A stretch of DNA of 36,257 nucleotides from an uncultured Oscillibacter sp. (GCF_900546705.1 NZ_URDP01000020.1:1-36257); one strand, 5' to 3'. Counted from the stretch's first letter, positions 24,818 through 32,717 are shown. Numbers and translations are program-made. Notes: generated by a model from the letters alone, not told the origin.

Positions 24818-27400
24818 GTGGCTGCCGCACAAAAGAAATCCACTGCAGCAAAGAAAAAAAGTACATCCCGCAGCGGCTCCAGTCGGGCGAAAAAACCGGC
24901 GCCCCCGCCGCAAAAGCCCATCCGCCGGGAGGTCTGGGGCGTGGTGTTCCTGGTCCTGGCCCTGTGTGTGGGCGTCAGCTACTTCGGTATCCGGGCCATT
25001 TTCATCGACTGGTTTGCCCTGCTTTTGAAGGGCCTGATCGGCTACGGCTATTATCTGGCGGGCCCGGCCTTTTTGCTCTCGGGCCTCATTTTGCTTTTCC
25101 ATCACGGCCGCCCCGTCCAGCTGCGGGTGACCTGCGCACTGGTGATGCCCGTGCTGCTGGGCTGCCTTTGCCATATGGTCTTGTGCAAGGTGGATTTCCC
25201 AGCCTCTGCCGGGGCCTTGAAGCAGTTCTGGCAGACGGGCACCGACCTGCTCTCCGGCGGCGCCGTTTCCGGCACCATTGCGGAGGGCTCCGTGCGGGTA
25301 TTCTCCAAAGTGGCTTCCATCATCGTCTTTACGGCGCTGCTGGTGGCGGCGGGGATGGTGTCACTGCGGGTGACGTTCCATGCAGTCATGGAAAAGCACC
25401 GCAGCCGCCCGCAGTATGAGCCGGAGGAGCCCCGCATCCATGTGGAGCCTCTGGAGCCGGCGCCCCGCGCCGCCGGGAGAAGCCGCGCCGTCATCGACAT
25501 TCCCCTGGACGAGCCGGAGGCGCCTCAGCCCCAGGAGGAGAAGCGGGAGCCCGGCAAGTTTACCGGCTTTTTCCGCCACAAGTCCGACCAGCAGAAAACG
25601 CCGGATCAGGTGCTCTGTGAGCCGGAGCAGCCGGAGCGGAAGAAAGAGAAGAAAAAAACGCCTGCCATCCCCGCTGCTGCGGAAGAGCCGGTTTCTTCGC
25701 CGGTGGTCCCTGTGGTTCCTGCGCCCGCCCCTGTATCTGCCCCTGTGATCGAACCCAGGGCGGCTGCGGAACCGGTTCCCCCCCCGGAGGAACCGGTGAT
25801 GCCGGCCAAAAAGGAGAAGGCGACCCTGGCCCGGGAGGTGGCGGAGCAGACGGCGGCTGTTACGGCGGAGATCCAGCAAAAGCTCTCTGCCGGGGAAGAC
25901 GCTTACCAGTTCCCGCCCATCACGCTGCTGGAGGAGGGCAAAGCGGAGAACTATGCCGCCGCCGGCGCGGAGCTGCGCAACAACTCCCGCCGTCTGGCGG
26001 AGACGCTCACCAGCTTCGGCGTGGATGCCACGGCCGGAGACGTGATTCACGGCCCCGCCGTCACCCGCTACGAGTTCGTGCTGGACCAGGGCGTCAAGCT
26101 CAGCAAGATCACGAACCTGTCCGACGACATCGCCCTGGCCCTGGGCGCCACCGGCGTGCGGATCGCGCCCATTCCGGACAAGATCTCCGTGGTGGGCATC
26201 GAGGTGCCCAACAAGACTGTGACGCCGGTGCTCATCCGGGAGGTGATCGAGTCCCGGACCTTTACGGAGCACAAGTCCAAGGTGGCCTTTGCCCTGGGCA
26301 AGGACATCGGTGGACGGTGCATCGTGGGCGACATCGAAAAGCTGCCCCACGTGCTGATCGCCGGTACCACCGGTTCCGGTAAGTCTGTGTGCACCAACTC
26401 GCTGATTGTGAGCCTCTTATATAAATCCACCCCCGATCAGGTCCGCTTTATCATGGTGGACCCGAAAATGGTGGAGCTGGCGCCCTACAACGGCATTCCC
26501 CATCTGCTCATCCCCGTGGTGACGGACCCGAAAAAAGCTGCCGGCGCGCTGCAGTGGGCCGTATTTGAGATGATGAAGCGGTACAAGACCTTCTCCGAGC
26601 ACGGTGTGAAGAAGCTGGAGGAGTACAACCGCCTGGCCCGTACCAGTGACGAGCTGGAGACGCTGCCCAGCGTGGTGGTGGTCATCGACGAGCTGGCCGA
26701 TCTGATGCTGGTGGCTGCCAAAGAGGTGGAGGAGTCCATCTGCCGGGTGGCCCAGATGGGCCGTGCCGCCGGCGTGCATCTGGTCATCGCCACCCAGCGT
26801 CCCTCTGCGGACGTGATCACCGGCCTCATGAAGGCCAACATCCCCAGCCGGATTGCCTTTGCCGTGGCGTCCTCCCTGGAATCCCGCATCATTCTGGACA
26901 ACACCGGCGCGGAAAAGCTGGTGGGCAAGGGCGACATGCTCTATGCTCCCCTGGGGGCCGGAAAGCCCACCCGGGTGCAGGGCTGCTTTATCTCCCCGGA
27001 GGAGATCGAGCGGGTGGTAACCTTTGTCAAGCAGACCGGCGAGGCCCACTACTCCGATGAGGTCATGGCCAAGATTGAGGAGTCTGTGCAGGAAAAGGAC
27101 AAGGGCAGTTCCAAGGCTGCTGCGGCGGATTCCGGCGACGACGAGGGCGACGAGCTGCTGCCCGCCGCCGTGGATGTGGTGCTGGAGACGGGACAGGCCT
27201 CCGTATCCATGCTGCAGCGGCGGCTGAAGCTGGGCTATTCCCGGGCGGCCCGTCTGGTGGACCAGATGGAAGAACGGGGGATCGTGGGCCCGTTTGAGGG
27301 CTCCAAGCCCCGTCAGCTGCTCATTACCCGGGAAAAGTGGCAAGAGATGCAGATGGGCTCCGCCCCGGAGGCGCAACCCCCTGCGGACAGCGAGACGTGA
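24818..27400 (+). CDS. DNA translocase FtsK/SpoIIIE
   Basis: An ATP-driven DNA pump that moves chromosomes through the closing division or sporulation septum. It starts at GTG 24818 behind a very strong TAAGGAGG. The 860-residue protein has a basic Lys/Ser-rich N-terminus, four membrane segments within residues 40-190, a Pro/Glu/Lys-rich linker to about residue 340, then the motor: Walker A GTTGSGKS (residues 516-523), Walker B VVVVIDELADLM and ATQRPSADVITGLMKANIPSRIAF. The gamma winged helix (ASVSMLQRRLKLGYSRAARLVDQME) that reads polar DNA motifs ends the protein. Four membrane segments and this layout fit SpoIIIE as well as FtsK, so no symbol is given. Confidence 0.94.
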   Translation: MAAAQKKSTAAKKKSTSRSGSSRAKKPAPPPQKPIRREVWGVVFLVLALCVGVSYFGIRAIFIDWFALLLKGLIGYGYYLAGPAFLLSGLILLFHHGRPVQLRVTCALVMPVLLGCLCHMVLCKVDFPASAGALKQFWQTGTDLLSGGAVSGTIAEGSVRVFSKVASIIVFTALLVAAGMVSLRVTFHAVMEKHRSRPQYEPEEPRIHVEPLEPAPRAAGRSRAVIDIPLDEPEAPQPQEEKREPGKFTGFFRHKSDQQKTPDQVLCEPEQPERKKEKKKTPAIPAAAEEPVSSPVVPVVPAPAPVSAPVIEPRAAAEPVPPPEEPVMPAKKEKATLAREVAEQTAAVTAEIQQKLSAGEDAYQFPPITLLEEGKAENYAAAGAELRNNSRRLAETLTSFGVDATAGDVIHGPAVTRYEFVLDQGVKLSKITNLSDDIALALGATGVRIAPIPDKISVVGIEVPNKTVTPVLIREVIESRTFTEHKSKVAFALGKDIGGRCIVGDIEKLPHVLIAGTTGSGKSVCTNSLIVSLLYKSTPDQVRFIMVDPKMVELAPYNGIPHLLIPVVTDPKKAAGALQWAVFEMMKRYKTFSEHGVKKLEEYNRLARTSDELETLPSVVVVIDELADLMLVAAKEVEESICRVAQMGRAAGVHLVIATQRPSADVITGLMKANIPSRIAFAVASSLESRIILDNTGAEKLVGKGDMLYAPLGAGKPTRVQGCFISPEEIERVVTFVKQTGEAHYSDEVMAKIEESVQEKDKGSSKAAAADSGDDEGDELLPAAVDVVLETGQASVSMLQRRLKLGYSRAARLVDQMEERGIVGPFEGSKPRQLLITREKWQEMQMGSAPEAQPPADSET

Positions 27401-27418
27401 GTTTTTTTCGCTTCCATC

Positions 27419-27446
27419 TTGACAAACCCGGCCGATGACGTATAAT
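27419..27446 (+). promoter_or_regulatory. Promoter of the T-box-controlled aminotransferase
   Basis: Perfect TTGACA (27419-27424) and TATAAT (27441-27446) with a 16-base spacer; transcript start near 27453. Confidence 0.85.
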
Positions 27447-27452
27447 GTTGAA

Positions 27453-27682
27453 AGTATAAAAGCGATGACAAAGCCAGCTTCGGATACGAGGCACTCAGCG
27501 AGGGGGAACGGGTGCAAGCCCCCGGCCCACGGTGCGAAGCAAGCCACTTTGGAGCAGTCCGCGATGAGCGGAACGGTTCATCCCCGTTATGGGATGGCAT
27601 GAGATGCCCTTTTTCAAGGGCAGATCAGGGTGGTACCGTGGAAGTATCTTTCGCCCCTGACGTCAGTCAGGGGCGTTTTTTT
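27453..27682 (+). promoter_or_regulatory. T-box leader, specifier probably alanine
   Basis: The T-box sequence AGGGTGGTACCGTG is at 27627-27640. Behind it a 10-bp terminator stem (27652-27661 with 27666-27675) and seven T end the leader. Upstream, Stem I can be drawn: GATGA K-turn (27464-27468), CAAAG (27469-27473) pairing with CTTTG (27547-27551), GCTTC (27477-27481) pairing with GAAGC (27536-27540), and the apical GGGTGCAAGCC. The loop between the two helices on the 3' side reads AA-GCC-A, so the specifier would be GCC, alanine; a shifted reading, GCA, is also alanine. The base in TGGT that meets the tRNA discriminator is T, which fits discriminator A of tRNA-Ala. Uncharged tRNA would allow read-through. 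Confidence 0.9.
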
Positions 27683-27760
27683 ATTCCCACAGGCGGCGTA
27701 CCTGTCAGCGCCGCTCTCTGTGCCCAGGCATCGCAAAACAAATTCAGGGAGGCAACCATT

Positions 27761-28963
27761 ATGAAATTTTCCAGCAAGATCCAGCGGTGCGAGCTCTCGC
27801 CCGTACGCAAGTTTTACCCGTATGAGAAGGCGGCGGAGGAAAAGGGACTGACCATTCACCATCTGAACATCGGCCAGCCCGACATTGAGACGCCCCGTGA
27901 GTTCTTCGATGCCGTGGCCCATTTCAGCGATTCTGTCCTGGCCTATGCCCCCGCTCCCGGCGAAAACTGCTTCCTGGAGGCCACCCAGCGATACTATGAG
28001 AGCCTGGGCTTCCACATCTCCTGCGACGATATCCTGGCCACCTACGGCGGCAGCGAGGCGCTGCAGATCGTGCTCTCCTGCATCCTGGAGGAGGGAGACG
28101 AGGTGCTGGTGCCTGAGCCCTTCTATCCCAACTACACCACTTTTGTGAACATTACCGGCGGCCGTATCGCCCCCATCCCCACCTCTCCCGAGCAGGGCTA
28201 CCGGTTTGCCACCCGGGAGCAGATCGAGCCCCGGATCAACGAGCATACCCGGGCCATCCTCATGACCAACCCCGGCAACCCCACCGGCGTGGTGCTTACC
28301 CGGGAAGAGATGCGGCTCATGGCCGACATTGCCAAGGAGCACAACCTGTTCCTCATCAGCGACGAGGTCTACCGGGAGATCGTCTACACCGGCGCGAAGA
28401 TCAGCTCCATGCTGGAGATGGAGGACGCCGCCGAGAACGTGGTGGTCATCGACTCCGTGTCCAAGCGGTTCTCCGCCACCGGCGCCCGGGTGGGTGCCCT
28501 GATCTCCCGGAACCGGGAGCTGATGGACCAGGCCATGAAGCTGTGCCAGGGCCGCCTGTGCACCGCCACGCTGGATCAGGTGGGCGCCGCCGCCATGTAT
28601 GACCGGCTCAAGCCCGAGTACTACACCTCCGTGCGGGAGGAGTACCGTCGCCGCAAGGACGCCGTGGTGGACGCTCTTTCCAAGATCCCCGGTGTGGAGT
28701 TCCGCAGCCCCGAGGGCGCTTTCTACCTGATGGTGACGCTGCCGGTGGACGATGCGGAGAAGCTGCAGTACTTCCTGCTCCAGGAGTTCCAGGACAATGG
28801 GGAGACTGTCATGGTCACTCCCGCCGAGGGCTTCTACACCGATCCGGCCCTGGGCCGCAACAAGGTGCGTATTGCCTACGTGACCAATCCGGAGGATGTG
28901 ACCCGGGCTGTGGAGCTGCTGGGCCTTGGTATCCAGGCCTACAACGAAAAGCAGGGCCGCTGA
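27761..28963 (+). CDS. PLP-dependent class I aminotransferase
   Basis: A 400-residue fold-type I aminotransferase. ATG 27761 follows AGGGAGG by 8 bases; the frame open to its left runs through the T-box and is not coding. Landmarks are NIGQPDIETP near the N-terminus, YGGSEALQ for phosphate binding, MTNPGNPTG, ISDEVYREIVY and the PLP lysine near residue 235 in SVSKRFSATGARVG, with an Arg in RIAYVTN for the substrate carboxylate. These are general for the aspartate/alanine/aromatic group. The upstream T-box, read as alanine-specific, suggests the enzyme makes alanine from pyruvate, but substrate cannot be fixed from sequence. A Dabb-family gene starts one base after the stop. Confidence 0.9.
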   Translation: MKFSSKIQRCELSPVRKFYPYEKAAEEKGLTIHHLNIGQPDIETPREFFDAVAHFSDSVLAYAPAPGENCFLEATQRYYESLGFHISCDDILATYGGSEALQIVLSCILEEGDEVLVPEPFYPNYTTFVNITGGRIAPIPTSPEQGYRFATREQIEPRINEHTRAILMTNPGNPTGVVLTREEMRLMADIAKEHNLFLISDEVYREIVYTGAKISSMLEMEDAAENVVVIDSVSKRFSATGARVGALISRNRELMDQAMKLCQGRLCTATLDQVGAAAMYDRLKPEYYTSVREEYRRRKDAVVDALSKIPGVEFRSPEGAFYLMVTLPVDDAEKLQYFLLQEFQDNGETVMVTPAEGFYTDPALGRNKVRIAYVTNPEDVTRAVELLGLGIQAYNEKQGR

Positions 28964-28964
28964 C

Positions 28965-29246
28965 ATGATCCGGCATATCGTCATGTGGAAATTCCGCCCC
29001 GGTACGGAGGCGGAGCAGGATCAGTTCCTCGATGGCCTGCGGGGATTGCAGGGAGTCATCCCCCAGCTGCGATCTTCCCAGGTGGCCCGGAGCGTGGGAG
29101 CGGACAATTACGATGCCGTCCTGGTGAGCGAATTTGATTCGCTGGAGGACCTGGAGGCCTACAAGCACGATCCCCGGCACGTGGCGGTATCCTCGCTGTG
29201 CAAGTCCATCCGGACTGACCGGGTGGCGGTGGATTACGAAATCTGA
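28965..29246 (+). CDS. Dabb-family (stress-responsive A/B barrel) protein
   Basis: A 93-residue protein beginning MIRHIVMWKFRPGTEAEQ, the typical opening of the Dabb ferredoxin-like fold, and continuing with SVGADNYDAVLVSEFDSLEDLEAYKHDPRH, the other family hallmark (Y-D and H-P/H-x-H region). Members form dimeric barrels; some are enzymes, most are of unknown role. ATG 28965 is one base after the aminotransferase stop, with only a weak ribosome site, so translation is likely coupled. It is closed by a terminator and shares the T-box control. Confidence 0.85.
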   Translation: MIRHIVMWKFRPGTEAEQDQFLDGLRGLQGVIPQLRSSQVARSVGADNYDAVLVSEFDSLEDLEAYKHDPRHVAVSSLCKSIRTDRVAVDYEI

Positions 29247-29261
29247 ACATCAGGACAAAGA

Positions 29262-29299
29262 GGCATCCCGGCCGCGAAAGGCTGCCGGGGTGCCTTTTT
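29262..29299 (+). terminator. Rho-independent terminator
   Basis: An 11-bp stem (29262-29272 with 29284-29294, one G-T pair), an 11-base loop and TTTTT (29295-29299). Confidence 0.85.
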
Positions 29300-29362
29300 C
29301 ATGGGGAAGTGTGAGATGATCACATACAGCGCCGGAGAAAGAGAATAGAATATAAATCACAC

Positions 29363-29377
29363 CGCGGCTTTGCCGCG
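29363..29377 (+). other. Small hairpin before the ferredoxin gene
   Basis: A 6-bp GC stem (29363-29368 with 29372-29377) with TTT loop, about 9 bases before the GGGGGGAG ribosome site. No T run. No convincing promoter was found in 29300-29398; TAGAAT at 29346-29351 lacks a -35 box. Confidence 0.45.
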
Positions 29378-29398
29378 CAGAAAACAGGGGGGAGATCC

Positions 29399-29605
29399 AT
29401 GTTGTCCAAGAGAGTTGCCCATGTGCAGGCGTCCCGGTGTGTGGCCTGCGGAGCATGCGCCAGGGAGTGTCCCAAAAGCGCCATCCGGGTATGGCGGGGC
29501 TGCCGGGCCCAGGTAGAACCGGAAGTTTGCGTGGGCTGCGGAAAATGCGCCCGGGTGTGTCCCACCGATGCTGTGACGGTGGGGATGCGGGAGGAATCGG
29601 TATGA
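29399..29605 (+). CDS. Small ferredoxin with two [4Fe-4S] clusters
   Basis: A 68-residue electron carrier with two CxxCxxCxxxCP motifs: Cys14, 17, 20, 24 and Cys44, 47, 50, 54. The spacer between them is short and basic (VWRGCRAQVEPEV). ATG 29399 is preceded by GGGGGGAG. The last bases overlap the start of the next gene as ATGA, so the two are coupled and probably form one unit: soluble ferredoxin plus membrane iron-sulfur protein. The electron donor and acceptor are not indicated by neighbours. Confidence 0.93.
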   Translation: MLSKRVAHVQASRCVACGACARECPKSAIRVWRGCRAQVEPEVCVGCGKCARVCPTDAVTVGMREESV

Positions 29606-30195
29606 GAAAAAAACGCTGGTACGATTATCTGTGGGTGTGGTCCATCGTCTATTTCGCCCTGGGCTTTTTCAATATCCTCTTTGCCTGGCTGGGGATGATC
29701 GACTTTTTGCTGCCGCTGCTCCTGGCGATCTTCGGCGGCAACAAATTCTTCTGCAATCACCTGTGCGGCCGGGGGCAGCTGTTTTCCCAGTTGGGAGGTG
29801 CGTGGAAGTGCTCCCGCTGCCGTCCCACGCCCCGTTGGATGTACTCCAAGTGGTTCCGCTACGGCTTCCTGGTCTTTTTCCTGGCCATGTTTTTGAATAT
29901 GGTGTTCCAGACCTATCTGGTGGCCGCCGGCGCCGCCACGCTGCGGGAGGCCGTCAAGCTCTTCTGGACGTTCCGGGTTCCCTGGGGATGGGCCTATACC
30001 GCCGGCACCGTGCCGGACTGGGCGGCTCAGTTCAGCTTCGGCTTTTACGGTTTGATGCTCACGTCGCTGCTGCTGGGCCTCTTGGTCATGGCAGTGTATA
30101 AACCACGCACCTGGTGCGCATTCTGCCCTATGGGGACGATGACCCAGGGAATCTGCAAAATTAAAAATCGGGAGGATTCCCACAAATTTTCGTAA
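29602..30195 (+). CDS. NapH-like membrane iron-sulfur protein
   Basis: A 197-residue membrane protein with GGGAGG upstream of ATG 29602. About four hydrophobic segments are visible (residues 10-30, 33-46, about 85-105 and about 145-165). Cysteines lie at the membrane edges: C51-x3-C55 (CNHLCGRG), C70-x2-C73 (CSRC) and C172-x2-C175-P (CAFCPMG) with C185. The C-x3-C-G and C-x2-C-P pattern resembles the NapH/CcoG polyferredoxin group, although the usual C-terminal two-cluster domain is absent here and may be replaced by the separate ferredoxin encoded just upstream. It likely passes electrons across or along the membrane; the partner is unknown. Confidence 0.78.
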   Translation: MRKKRWYDYLWVWSIVYFALGFFNILFAWLGMIDFLLPLLLAIFGGNKFFCNHLCGRGQLFSQLGGAWKCSRCRPTPRWMYSKWFRYGFLVFFLAMFLNMVFQTYLVAAGAATLREAVKLFWTFRVPWGWAYTAGTVPDWAAQFSFGFYGLMLTSLLLGLLVMAVYKPRTWCAFCPMGTMTQGICKIKNREDSHKFS

Positions 30196-30228
30196 ATTCT
30201 GTTAAGATTTCGTAAAGACTTGACGAAA
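30188..30228. repeat. TTTCGT repeats at the OPT promoter, possible operator
   Basis: TTTCGTAAA occurs at 30188-30196 and again at 30208-30216, exactly 20 bases apart (about two helical turns). An inverted copy, ACGAAA, is at 30223-30228 and overlaps the -35 box. The arrangement fits a regulator binding site, but no known consensus is matched. Confidence 0.5.
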
Positions 30229-30248
30229 CGTGCAAAATTGTATATAAT
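30220..30248 (+). promoter_or_regulatory. Promoter of the OPT transporter gene
   Basis: TTGACG (30220-30225), 17-base spacer, TATAAT (30243-30248); transcript start near 30255. Confidence 0.85.
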
Positions 30249-30255
30249 TTCACCC

Positions 30256-30305
30256 TGCCGGATCGGCGGTTCTGTGCGCCATATACGGACACAGAAAATC
30301 CGGCA
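30256..30305 (+). other. Two-tier stem-loop in the OPT leader
   Basis: Outer arms TGCCGGAT (30256-30263) and ATCCGGCA (30298-30305) and inner arms TTCTGTG (30270-30276) and CACAGAA (30290-30296) pair perfectly, with a 6-by-1 internal loop and a 13-base apical loop. It begins at the predicted transcript start. An A run, not a T run, follows, so it is not a terminator. Confidence 0.65.
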
Positions 30306-30333
30306 AAAAAATATAAAGAGGGGAATTCGTATC

Positions 30334-32277
30334 GTGGAAGAGAAAAAATTCCAACCCTACGTCCCGGCAGACAAGGTCATGCCCGAGTTCACGGTGGTAT
30401 CCGTGGTTCTGGGCGCCATTCTGGCCATCGTCTTCGGCGGGGCAAACGCGTACCTGGGCCTGCGTGTCGGCATGACCGTTTCGGCCTCTATCCCGGCGGC
30501 GGTGATTTCCATGGGAATCATCCGCAAAGTCCTCAAGCGTGACTCCATTCTGGAAAACAACATGGTCCAGACCATCGGCTCTGCCGGTGAGTCCGTGGCC
30601 GCCGGCGCCATCTTCACCCTGCCGGCGCTGTTCATGTGGGCCAAGGACGGCCTGTGTGACGTGCCCTCCCTGGTGGAGATCGGCCTGATCGCCCTGTGCG
30701 GCGGCGTGCTGGGCGTGCTCATGATGATCCCCCTGCGCAGCGCGCTGATCGTCAAGGAGCACGGCGTGCTGGCCTATCCCGAGGGCCAGGCCTGCGCCGA
30801 GGTGCTCATTGCCGGCGAGGAGGGCGGCGCCAAGGCGTCCACCGTGTTCTCCGGCCTTGGCATTGCGGCCTTCTACAAGTTCATCACCGATGGACTGAAG
30901 GTGTTCCCCAGCGAGATCACCTACGACATCCCCGCCTACAAGGGCTCCGGCATCGGCATCGACGTGCTGCCCGCCCTGGCCGGCGTGGGCTACATCTGCG
31001 GCGCCAAGGTGTCCTCCTACCTCTTTGCCGGCGGCCTGTTGGGCTGGTTTGTCATCATGCCCCTGATGGTGCTCTTCGGCAGCGACCTGATTTTGTTCCC
31101 GGTCACCGACATGACCATCGGTCAGCTGGTGGCGAAGGATGGCGTCTCCGCCCTGTGGAGCAATTACCTGCGCTACATCGGCGCCGGCGCTGTGGCCTGC
31201 GGCGGTGTGCTGAGCCTCATCAAGTCCCTGCCCCTTATCATCCGCACCTTCAAGGATGCCATGGGCGACTATGCCAAGGGCCGCGGTGAGGCGAGCTCCC
31301 TGCGTACCGAGCAGGATCTTCCCATGAAGGCGGTGCTGCTGGGCGTGCTGGCGGTGGCCGTGGTGCTGTGGCTGGTGCCCGCCATCCCCCTGAACCTGTT
31401 TACTGCCCTCATCGTCATCATCTTCGGCTTCTTCTTTGCCACAGTGTCCTCCCGCATGGTGGGTCTGATCGGTTCTTCCAACAACCCGGTCTCCGGCATG
31501 GCCATCGCCACGCTGCTGATCTCCACCCTGCTGCTCAAGGCCACCGGCTCCACCGGCATTGAGGGCATGACGGCCGCCATCGTTATCGGCGGTGTCATCT
31601 GCGTCATCGCCGCCATCGCCGGCGATACCTCTCAGGATCTGAAGACCGGCTTCCTAGTGGGCGCTACTCCCCGCAAGCAGCAGATCGGCGAGATCGTGGG
31701 CGTGGCCGTGTCCGCCGTGGCCATCGGCGCGATTTTGTACCTTCTGAGCATGGCTTGGGGCGGTTACGGCTCCGATGCCCTGCCCGCTCCTCAGGCGACG
31801 CTGATGAAGATGATCGTCGAGGGCGTCATGGGCGGCAACCTGCCCTGGAACCTGGTGCTGGTGGGCGTATTCGTCGCGTTGGTGGTGGAAGTGCTGGGCA
31901 TCCCCGTGCTGCCTTTTGCCATCGGTCTGTATCTGCCCATCTACCTGTCCGTTCCCATGATGCTGGGCGGCGCGCTGCGCTGGTTCCTGGAAAAGCGCAA
32001 GTACGCTTCCGAGAAGGACAAGGACAATGTGGTCCAGTCCGGCGTGCTCTACTCCTCCGGCCTCATTGCCGGCGAGGGCATCGTGGGCATCCTGCTGGCC
32101 GTGCTGGCCATCATCCCCGCCGGTATGGATGCTGAGGGCAATGCCCTGTATGTCAGCGATAAGATCGACGTCAGTGGTCTGTTCAGCATCGGTCAGATCG
32201 GCGGCCTGGTGGTCTTCGCCCTGCTGCTGGTGACGATCTACTGCTTTGCCACCAAGGACCAGAAGAAGTCCAAATAA
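30334..32277 (+). CDS. OPT-family oligopeptide transporter
   Basis: A 647-residue integral membrane transporter. Start taken as GTG 30334 (MEEKKFQPYVPADKVMPEFT), with GAGGGG about 10 bases upstream; no better start was seen. About 14-16 hydrophobic segments fill the protein. Family landmarks are GANAYLGLRVGMTVSASIPA, NNMVQTIGSAGES, AYPEGQACAEVL and SSNNPVSGMAI. OPT proteins of this bacterial type import small peptides or metal chelates driven by protons. The dipeptidase gene downstream makes peptide uptake likely. It has its own promoter with flanking repeats and a structured leader. Confidence 0.93.
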   Translation: MEEKKFQPYVPADKVMPEFTVVSVVLGAILAIVFGGANAYLGLRVGMTVSASIPAAVISMGIIRKVLKRDSILENNMVQTIGSAGESVAAGAIFTLPALFMWAKDGLCDVPSLVEIGLIALCGGVLGVLMMIPLRSALIVKEHGVLAYPEGQACAEVLIAGEEGGAKASTVFSGLGIAAFYKFITDGLKVFPSEITYDIPAYKGSGIGIDVLPALAGVGYICGAKVSSYLFAGGLLGWFVIMPLMVLFGSDLILFPVTDMTIGQLVAKDGVSALWSNYLRYIGAGAVACGGVLSLIKSLPLIIRTFKDAMGDYAKGRGEASSLRTEQDLPMKAVLLGVLAVAVVLWLVPAIPLNLFTALIVIIFGFFFATVSSRMVGLIGSSNNPVSGMAIATLLISTLLLKATGSTGIEGMTAAIVIGGVICVIAAIAGDTSQDLKTGFLVGATPRKQQIGEIVGVAVSAVAIGAILYLLSMAWGGYGSDALPAPQATLMKMIVEGVMGGNLPWNLVLVGVFVALVVEVLGIPVLPFAIGLYLPIYLSVPMMLGGALRWFLEKRKYASEKDKDNVVQSGVLYSSGLIAGEGIVGILLAVLAIIPAGMDAEGNALYVSDKIDVSGLFSIGQIGGLVVFALLLVTIYCFATKDQKKSK

Positions 32278-32280
32278 CCA

Positions 32281-32309
32281 TTGCTTTCCCAAGGGCCGGG
32301 CTGTATACT
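32281..32309 (+). promoter_or_regulatory. Possible promoter for the PqqD-like gene
   Basis: TTGCTT (32281-32286), 17-base spacer, TATACT (32304-32309). It lies inside a large inverted repeat. It would start transcripts near 32316, about 40 bases before the PqqD-like gene. Confidence 0.5.
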
Positions 32310-32331
32310 CTGGTATGCAGCCCGGCTTGGG
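32288..32331. other. Long inverted repeat between the OPT and PqqD-like genes
   Basis: Left arm 32288-32303 pairs with right arm 32318-32331 (14 pairs, with GG bulged on the left), and ATAC/GTAT (32305-32308 and 32313-32316) extends it toward a TCTG loop. There is no T run. It can act as an RNA hairpin at the 3' end of the transporter message or as a palindromic operator over the promoter at 32281. Confidence 0.7.
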
Positions 32332-32355
32332 CTATCAGCAAAAAGGAGAAGCGAC

Positions 32356-32715
32356 ATGTCCAAAAAACAAGCGGAGAACTATCTGGACTTCGTACCGGTA
32401 CAAAATCCCCACAACACCTGGAGCGAGGACGGAGGCATCGTGACCATCCACATGGTCCATCGGGGCTTTTACGACCGCCTGGCCCAGAAACTGTTCCACA
32501 CCCCGCCGGTGAGCCACATCCAGCTGGACGAGTACGGCAGCTTCCTGTGGCAGCGGATTGACGGAGAAACATCCGTTGGCACGCTGGCCGATGCGCTGCG
32601 GGAGGAGTACGGGGAAAAAGCGGAGCCTCTGTACGACCGTCTGGTGCAGTATATGCAGATCCTGCGCAACAACCGCTTCGTCCTCTTCCGTGGAAAGGAC
32701 AAGGTGAAGCCGTGA
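32356..32715 (+). CDS. PqqD-family protein
   Basis: A 119-residue protein with AAAGGAG upstream of ATG 32356. The central and C-terminal part (VSHIQLDEYGSFLWQRIDGETSVGTLADALREEYGE ... LVQYMQILRNNRFVLF) is the PqqD/RRE fold: a hydrophobic strand, LDEYGSFLWQ, then a winged-helix core. PqqD-like domains bind leader peptides for radical SAM enzymes, but no radical SAM gene or peptide precursor is present here. An N-terminal region of about 45 residues (YLDFVPVQNPHNTWSEDGGIVTIHMVHRGFYDRLAQKLF) precedes it. Together with the transporter and dipeptidase neighbours, a role in peptide handling is possible but unproven. Its stop overlaps a potential start of the next gene. Confidence 0.82.
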   Translation: MSKKQAENYLDFVPVQNPHNTWSEDGGIVTIHMVHRGFYDRLAQKLFHTPPVSHIQLDEYGSFLWQRIDGETSVGTLADALREEYGEKAEPLYDRLVQYMQILRNNRFVLFRGKDKVKP

Positions 32716-32717
32716 GC

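Noticed and set aside
27512..27760. N-terminal extension of the aminotransferase frame through the leader
   Set aside because: The T-box and its terminator occupy this stretch, and the ATG at 27761 has a proper ribosome site.
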